Source of the DNA: an uncultured Clostridia bacterium
GTDB lineage: Bacteria; Bacillota; Clostridia; Oscillospirales; CAG-272
Assembly (NCBI GenBank): GCA_946404295.1
Contig: CAMJDE010000015.1
Span: 1 to 16,399, forward strand
DNA: 16,399 nucleotides
Direction: 5' to 3'
The position numbers and the translations under genes were made by a program. Position 1 is the first letter of the stretch; each line of letters opens with the position of its first letter. Under the pieces are notes generated by a model. That model did not search any database, had not been told where the DNA came from, and was given only the letters and a program-made list of their open reading frames with translations. Positions 14,060-16,399 of this stretch are shown piece after piece.

Positions 14060-15433
14060 TCAGTTCGGTCTGCCGTACCGCATAAGCAGGCGTTTCCTGT
14101 CCTCGCGGTCGGCGTTCTCGTAGTCCTCCCATTGATCGGGCGTCCAGGTGCGCCGGAACGTCTCTTCGATCGGGGCGGGGCGCGCGTAATAGATCGCGAA
14201 GCCCCGGAGCGCGTCGGGCGCGTGGGTCAGGCGATGCGGTTCTCCCCGCACGTCGCCCGGATGCGCCGGATCGCACTCGATCGAGGAAAGACACTTGATG
14301 AGTTCTGTACAGTTCCGGAAGATCCGGAGCCGGGGAGGACGGTCCCCTTCCCGTTTGAGCAACTCCTTGACGGCGAGCCAGCCCGTCTCCCGATCGTTCT
14401 CGGTCTTGGTCAGCGTGATCCCGTTTTCAGCGAAGATCAGCGCGCGCGAACGCCCCGATTCCTGACTGCGGGCAAAGAGGTCGGGGGGCGCGAGGGTCGC
14501 GTAGATCCTCTCGCGCCCGTCCTCCGCCGAGCGGATGGCGCGTGCGGCGTCCGAGATGATGAGATCGGAGCGGCAGACTTCCCGATAGATCCAGACGTTG
14601 CCGTCGGGATCGAGCGCCGCCCAAAGACAGGCGAGCCGGTCAAGTCCGTAGTCGAGCGTCCGGTATTTCCGCCAATGCGCCTCGATCGGGAAGGGATCTA
14701 CGGTGTGTTCGTCATAGCGGAACTCCCGGAAAAACCTGCCCTCGAGCAGGTTCCAATCCCCGTAGAGGAGCGCCCGCCGCTCGTTTTCCGGCAGGGCGAG
14801 CAGGCGCTCGCGGTATTCGGGATCGGCCCGGACGAGAAAGGGATTGTCGTCGATCTTCGAGGGGAGGAAGATCCGGCTTCCGCCGTCCTCCCCCCGGAAG
14901 GGGACGTCGGGGGGCGAGGGATCGATGAACCGCTCCTTCACCCAGGCGTGCCCGACGCCGCCGGGGTTGGTCGACGACTTGATCTGCTTCGGGTAGCCGT
15001 TGACCCCGCGCAGCCGGGAGAGCATATAGACGTACTGAAACTCGGTAAAGTGGGTCAGTTCGTCAAAGCGGATCACGTCGTACTCCGCCGACTGGTACTG
15101 GAAGACGTCGGCTTCGCTCGCCGAATAGCCGAAATCGATCAGCGACCCGTTTTTGAAACGCCCGACGTGGCTGCTCCCGTTGTAGGCGTAGACCGAGCGG
15201 GGGAAAACCGTCTGACTGACCCGGATCAGCGATTTTTCGAGTTCCGGGTAGGTCCGGCGCAGGATCAGTTGTTTCGATCCCGGATACTTCAGGGCGTAGA
15301 GCAGGGCGTCGATCAGCTGCCCGAACGACTTGCCCCCGCCCGCCGCCCCGCCGAACAGCACCTCGCGCTCGGGGGCGTCGATGAACGCCCGCTGGCGCGG
15401 CGTGACCTTGAGCGAAAGTTTTTCAGACGGCAT
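14060..15433 (-). CDS. terL: Terminase large subunit (packaging ATPase/nuclease)
   Basis: The protein has 457 residues, a normal length. Walker A is GGAAGGGKS (28-36), Walker B is IRFDE (121-125) and the coupling motif is SSTNPGG (153-159). The C-terminal RNase H-like nuclease begins at RTLDYGLD (258-265, Asp261 the likely first metal ligand), followed by strands CLWAALDPDGNVWIYREV, and the last acidic residue lies in HAPDALRGFAIYYA (Asp407). The enzyme pumps DNA through the portal and cuts concatemers. The gene overlaps the small subunit by 11 nt, so translation is coupled. This is the most secure phage gene in the window. Confidence 0.95.
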   Translation of the reverse strand: MPSEKLSLKVTPRQRAFIDAPEREVLFGGAAGGGKSFGQLIDALLYALKYPGSKQLILRRTYPELEKSLIRVSQTVFPRSVYAYNGSSHVGRFKNGSLIDFGYSASEADVFQYQSAEYDVIRFDELTHFTEFQYVYMLSRLRGVNGYPKQIKSSTNPGGVGHAWVKERFIDPSPPDVPFRGEDGGSRIFLPSKIDDNPFLVRADPEYRERLLALPENERRALLYGDWNLLEGRFFREFRYDEHTVDPFPIEAHWRKYRTLDYGLDRLACLWAALDPDGNVWIYREVCRSDLIISDAARAIRSAEDGRERIYATLAPPDLFARSQESGRSRALIFAENGITLTKTENDRETGWLAVKELLKREGDRPPRLRIFRNCTELIKCLSSIECDPAHPGDVRGEPHRLTHAPDALRGFAIYYARPAPIEETFRRTWTPDQWEDYENADREDRKRLLMRYGRPN

Positions 15434-15887
15434 CTCCCGGGGCGCCCCCCTCCAGAACCTCGATCCTGACCGACAACTCGTCTGCGCCCTCCTCCCCGTC
15501 GCCGACCCCGACCCCGAAGAGCGGGAGCAGATACTTGACGAGCGAGGCGTCGTAACGCTTGACGAGCCCCTGCCGGATCAGATGATCGGACAGGATCGAG
15601 CGGCACTCGGCGACGGCGCGGGCGAAGGCGGGATCGCGGTTTTTTCGTTCTCCGATCGCCGCCGTATCCACCCCGAGCATCTCCGCCGCCCCCGAAAAGG
15701 TCGGGAGTTCGCCCCCGGCGGCGCACCCGCGGAAATAGCGGATCATCCGCTCCCCGGCGTCGGCGGGGAGAACCGGGTCACGCCCGGGCGTACTCTCCGC
15801 GCCCGCAGAACCGGGACCCGGGCGTTGAGATACGCCCACACCGTCCGCGTCCTCCGGGGCGATCTTCGCCCGTTCGTCGACCGTCAT
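15423..15887 (-). CDS. terS: Terminase small subunit
   Basis: The protein has 154 residues. It has a disordered Pro/Gly-rich N terminus (about 1-45), a DNA-binding helix-turn-helix (about 62-82, LPTFSGAAEMLGVDTAAIGERK), an oligomerisation helix (about 85-118, FARAVAECRSILSDHLIRQGLVKRYDASLVKYLL), and a beta-strand tail (LSVRIEVLEGG) typical of terminase-binding ends. It recognises packaging sites and activates the large subunit. It is the first gene of the late operon, behind a long leader and the extended -10 promoter. The start at 15887 has a purine-rich GGGAGAGGGAGAG upstream. Confidence 0.85.
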   Translation of the reverse strand: MTVDERAKIAPEDADGVGVSQRPGPGSAGAESTPGRDPVLPADAGERMIRYFRGCAAGGELPTFSGAAEMLGVDTAAIGERKNRDPAFARAVAECRSILSDHLIRQGLVKRYDASLVKYLLPLFGVGVGDGEEGADELSVRIEVLEGGAPGDAV

Positions 15888-16022
15888 GCTCTCCCTCTCC
15901 CTTCGTTTCGTTCGTGGTCGCCCCGCCGACTACCCGGCGCAAAAAAGCACCAAAGCGGTTTGTACCTGCCGTGTCCTGCGGCGGCGACCGATGCGTCAGG
16001 CGACACGCTTTTCACCTGTTGC
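15888..16022 (-). other. Structured 5' leader of the late operon
   Basis: From the expected start site to the terS ATG there are about 135 nt and no convincing gene. Pairings visible on the minus strand: GGTCGCC-GCCG (15989-15979) with CGGC-GG-GGCGACC (15928-15916), an 11-bp stem with a 2-nt bulge, and inside it GGTGC-TTTTTT-GCGCC (15951-15936), a 5-bp hairpin with a U6 loop. A further possible helix is GTGTCgcCTG with CAGGACAC. No known riboswitch family is recognised. High G+C makes chance pairing easy. Confidence 0.35.
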
Positions 16023-16028
16023 GTGACT
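16010..16028. promoter_or_regulatory. Operator-like inverted repeat over the late start site
   Basis: TTTCAC-CTGTTGC-GTGACT is an inverted repeat with TCAC/GTGA half-sites and a 7-nt spacer. It begins one base downstream of the -10 hexamer (16029-16034) and covers the expected start site, a position where a bound repressor would block transcription. It has the same half-site and spacing as the stronger dyad at 16132-16156. Confidence 0.5.
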
Positions 16029-16037
16029 ATTATAGCA
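16029..16037 (-). promoter_or_regulatory. Extended -10 promoter for the late operon
   Basis: The minus strand reads TGC-TATAAT: a perfect -10 hexamer at 16034-16029 with the TGn extension at 16037-16035. No good -35 box exists 16-18 nt upstream (the region is a T-rich tract), which is acceptable for an extended -10 promoter or one needing an activator. The sigma-A type element drives terS and the genes behind it, starting near 16022. Confidence 0.75.
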
Positions 16038-16042
16038 CGCCG

Positions 16043-16088
16043 AAAAAAGAAAAAGGGTCTGTGTTTTTCCAAATCGCAGAGCCGTTTT
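16043..16088 (-). terminator. Weak second terminator upstream of the late promoter
   Basis: On the minus strand GGCTCTG (16083-16077) can pair with CAGACCC (16061-16055) with one mismatch, followed by TTTTTCTTTTTT. It would act as a backup stop for transcripts that pass the strong terminator at 16185-16220. The 15-nt loop and the mismatch make it uncertain. Confidence 0.35.
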
Positions 16089-16131
16089 TTATCTCATTTC
16101 AGGACAGGTTGCACAATTTTGCCAAATCTTC

Positions 16132-16156
16132 ATTTGTCACGCGACGGGTGACATAT
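16132..16156. promoter_or_regulatory. Operator-like palindrome in the control region
   Basis: ATTTGTCAC-GCGACGG-GTGACATAT: the core TGTCAC-N7-GTGACA is a perfect inverted repeat, and the outer three bases match at two of three pairs. It lies about 100 bp upstream of the late promoter -10. The related dyad at 16010-16028 shares half-sites and spacer length. The binding protein is unknown; the adjacent ribbon-helix-helix protein is one candidate. Confidence 0.55.
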
Positions 16157-16184
16157 CAAACAGACGTTTTCGACGACGGACGTG

Positions 16185-16220
16185 AAAAAAAAAACGGGGA
16201 CCCGATGCCTTCGGGTCCCC
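16185..16220 (-). terminator. Rho-independent terminator after the ribbon-helix-helix gene
   Basis: On the minus strand GGGGACCCGA / TCGGGTCCCC (10 perfect base pairs, 16220-16211 with 16205-16196, loop of 5 nt) is followed by a G and a run of ten T. It lies 8 bp past the stop codon of the gene at 16229. It insulates the late promoter from upstream transcription. Confidence 0.93.
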
Positions 16221-16228
16221 TGCGGAAT

Positions 16229-16399
16229 TCATTTATCGTCGGGCGTGGCTTCGATCGGTTCGACCTCGCTCTCAAACTTTTTGACGCATTGGCGGACGAG
16301 ATAGAGAATCTGTCCGTTGATCGACCGCCCCTCGTATGCGGCGATATACTTGAGTTTCCGATGCAGTTCGGGGTCGATCTCGATCCCGAGATGTTTGTT
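16229..16399 (-). CDS. Ribbon-helix-helix (Arc/MetJ-like) DNA-binding protein, C-terminal part
   Basis: The visible part is 56 residues and the gene runs off the right edge, so its start is not seen. The sequence (LGIEIDPELHRKLKYIAAYEGRSINGQI, LYLVRQCVKKFE) fits the ribbon-helix-helix pattern: a beta-strand, helix A, a turn with GRSINGQI, and helix B. The acidic tail EPIEATPDDK follows. Such proteins are dimeric transcription regulators that bind short inverted or direct repeats. Its position beside the late promoter and two operator-like dyads suggests it may control that promoter, as inference. Too short to name the family more precisely. Confidence 0.75.
   Translation of the reverse strand, partial: NKHLGIEIDPELHRKLKYIAAYEGRSINGQILYLVRQCVKKFESEVEPIEATPDDK

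Noticed and set aside
12339..14123. Plus-strand open frame of 594 codons
   Set aside because: Mirror of the portal gene; the portal frame has recognisable motifs and a ribosome site, this one does not.
14040..14294. Upstream extension of the portal frame
   Set aside because: The extra 85 residues are an Arg-rich shadow of the terminase gene; TTG at 14039 has AAAGGAG at the right distance.
15884..16072. 62-codon minus-strand frame before terS
   Set aside because: It spans the promoter -10 and start site, so it would begin upstream of its own transcript. It has no ribosome site and the composition is not protein-like.
1..16399. tRNA genes, CRISPR arrays, insertion sequences, integrase or attachment repeats
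   Set aside because: Looked for on both strands; no cloverleaf, regularly spaced repeat array, transposase or recombinase motif was seen. Attachment sites cannot be excluded without the flanking sequence.

Overview
This window reads as the late (structural) operon of a tailed phage or prophage of a high-GC, endospore-forming Bacillota host, probably a Clostridia-type gut bacterium. That host guess is an inference from three things: purine-rich AAAGGAG-type ribosome binding sites, the style of the tail modules, and a sporulation sigma factor (SigG family) at the left end. Almost every supported gene is on the minus strand, so the operon runs from right to left. G+C is high throughout except in the control region near 15.9-16.2 kb.

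Layout in transcription order: (1) 16229-16399, the end of a ribbon-helix-helix DNA-binding protein, closed by a strong terminator. (2) 15888-16184, a control region of about 300 bp with an extended -10 promoter, two related inverted repeats (one over the expected start site) and a structured leader of about 135 nt. (3) 12264-15887, the packaging module: small terminase, large terminase and portal. (4) 9402-12349, the capsid module: an unknown head-region protein, a 44-residue GTG-start protein, a scaffold-like protein, a probable decoration protein and the major capsid protein. (5) 5818-9405, a connector and short tail: an adaptor-like protein and a 902-residue nozzle/beta-propeller-type protein carrying four BspA-type leucine-rich repeats. 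(6) 2936-5766, host-contact proteins: two fibre-like proteins and two small accessory proteins. (7) 1074-2918, three consecutive membrane proteins where a lysis cassette would be expected. (8) 206-982, a SigG-family sigma factor, then a perfect bidirectional terminator at 145-178. A plus-strand gene may end at base 34.

There is no tape-measure protein, tail tube, tail-assembly chaperone pair or baseplate hub. The set terminase-portal-scaffold-capsid-adaptor-nozzle-fibres therefore points to a short-tailed, podovirus-like particle. No recognisable endolysin, integrase or replication gene is present.

The two most notable features are the LRR domain embedded in the nozzle-like protein, a fold usually seen in bacterial surface adhesins, and the SigG-family gene sitting in line behind the phage late genes. 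The sigma gene may be phage-encoded, acting on host sporulation, or it may be the host sigG next to an inserted prophage. The sequence alone does not settle this.
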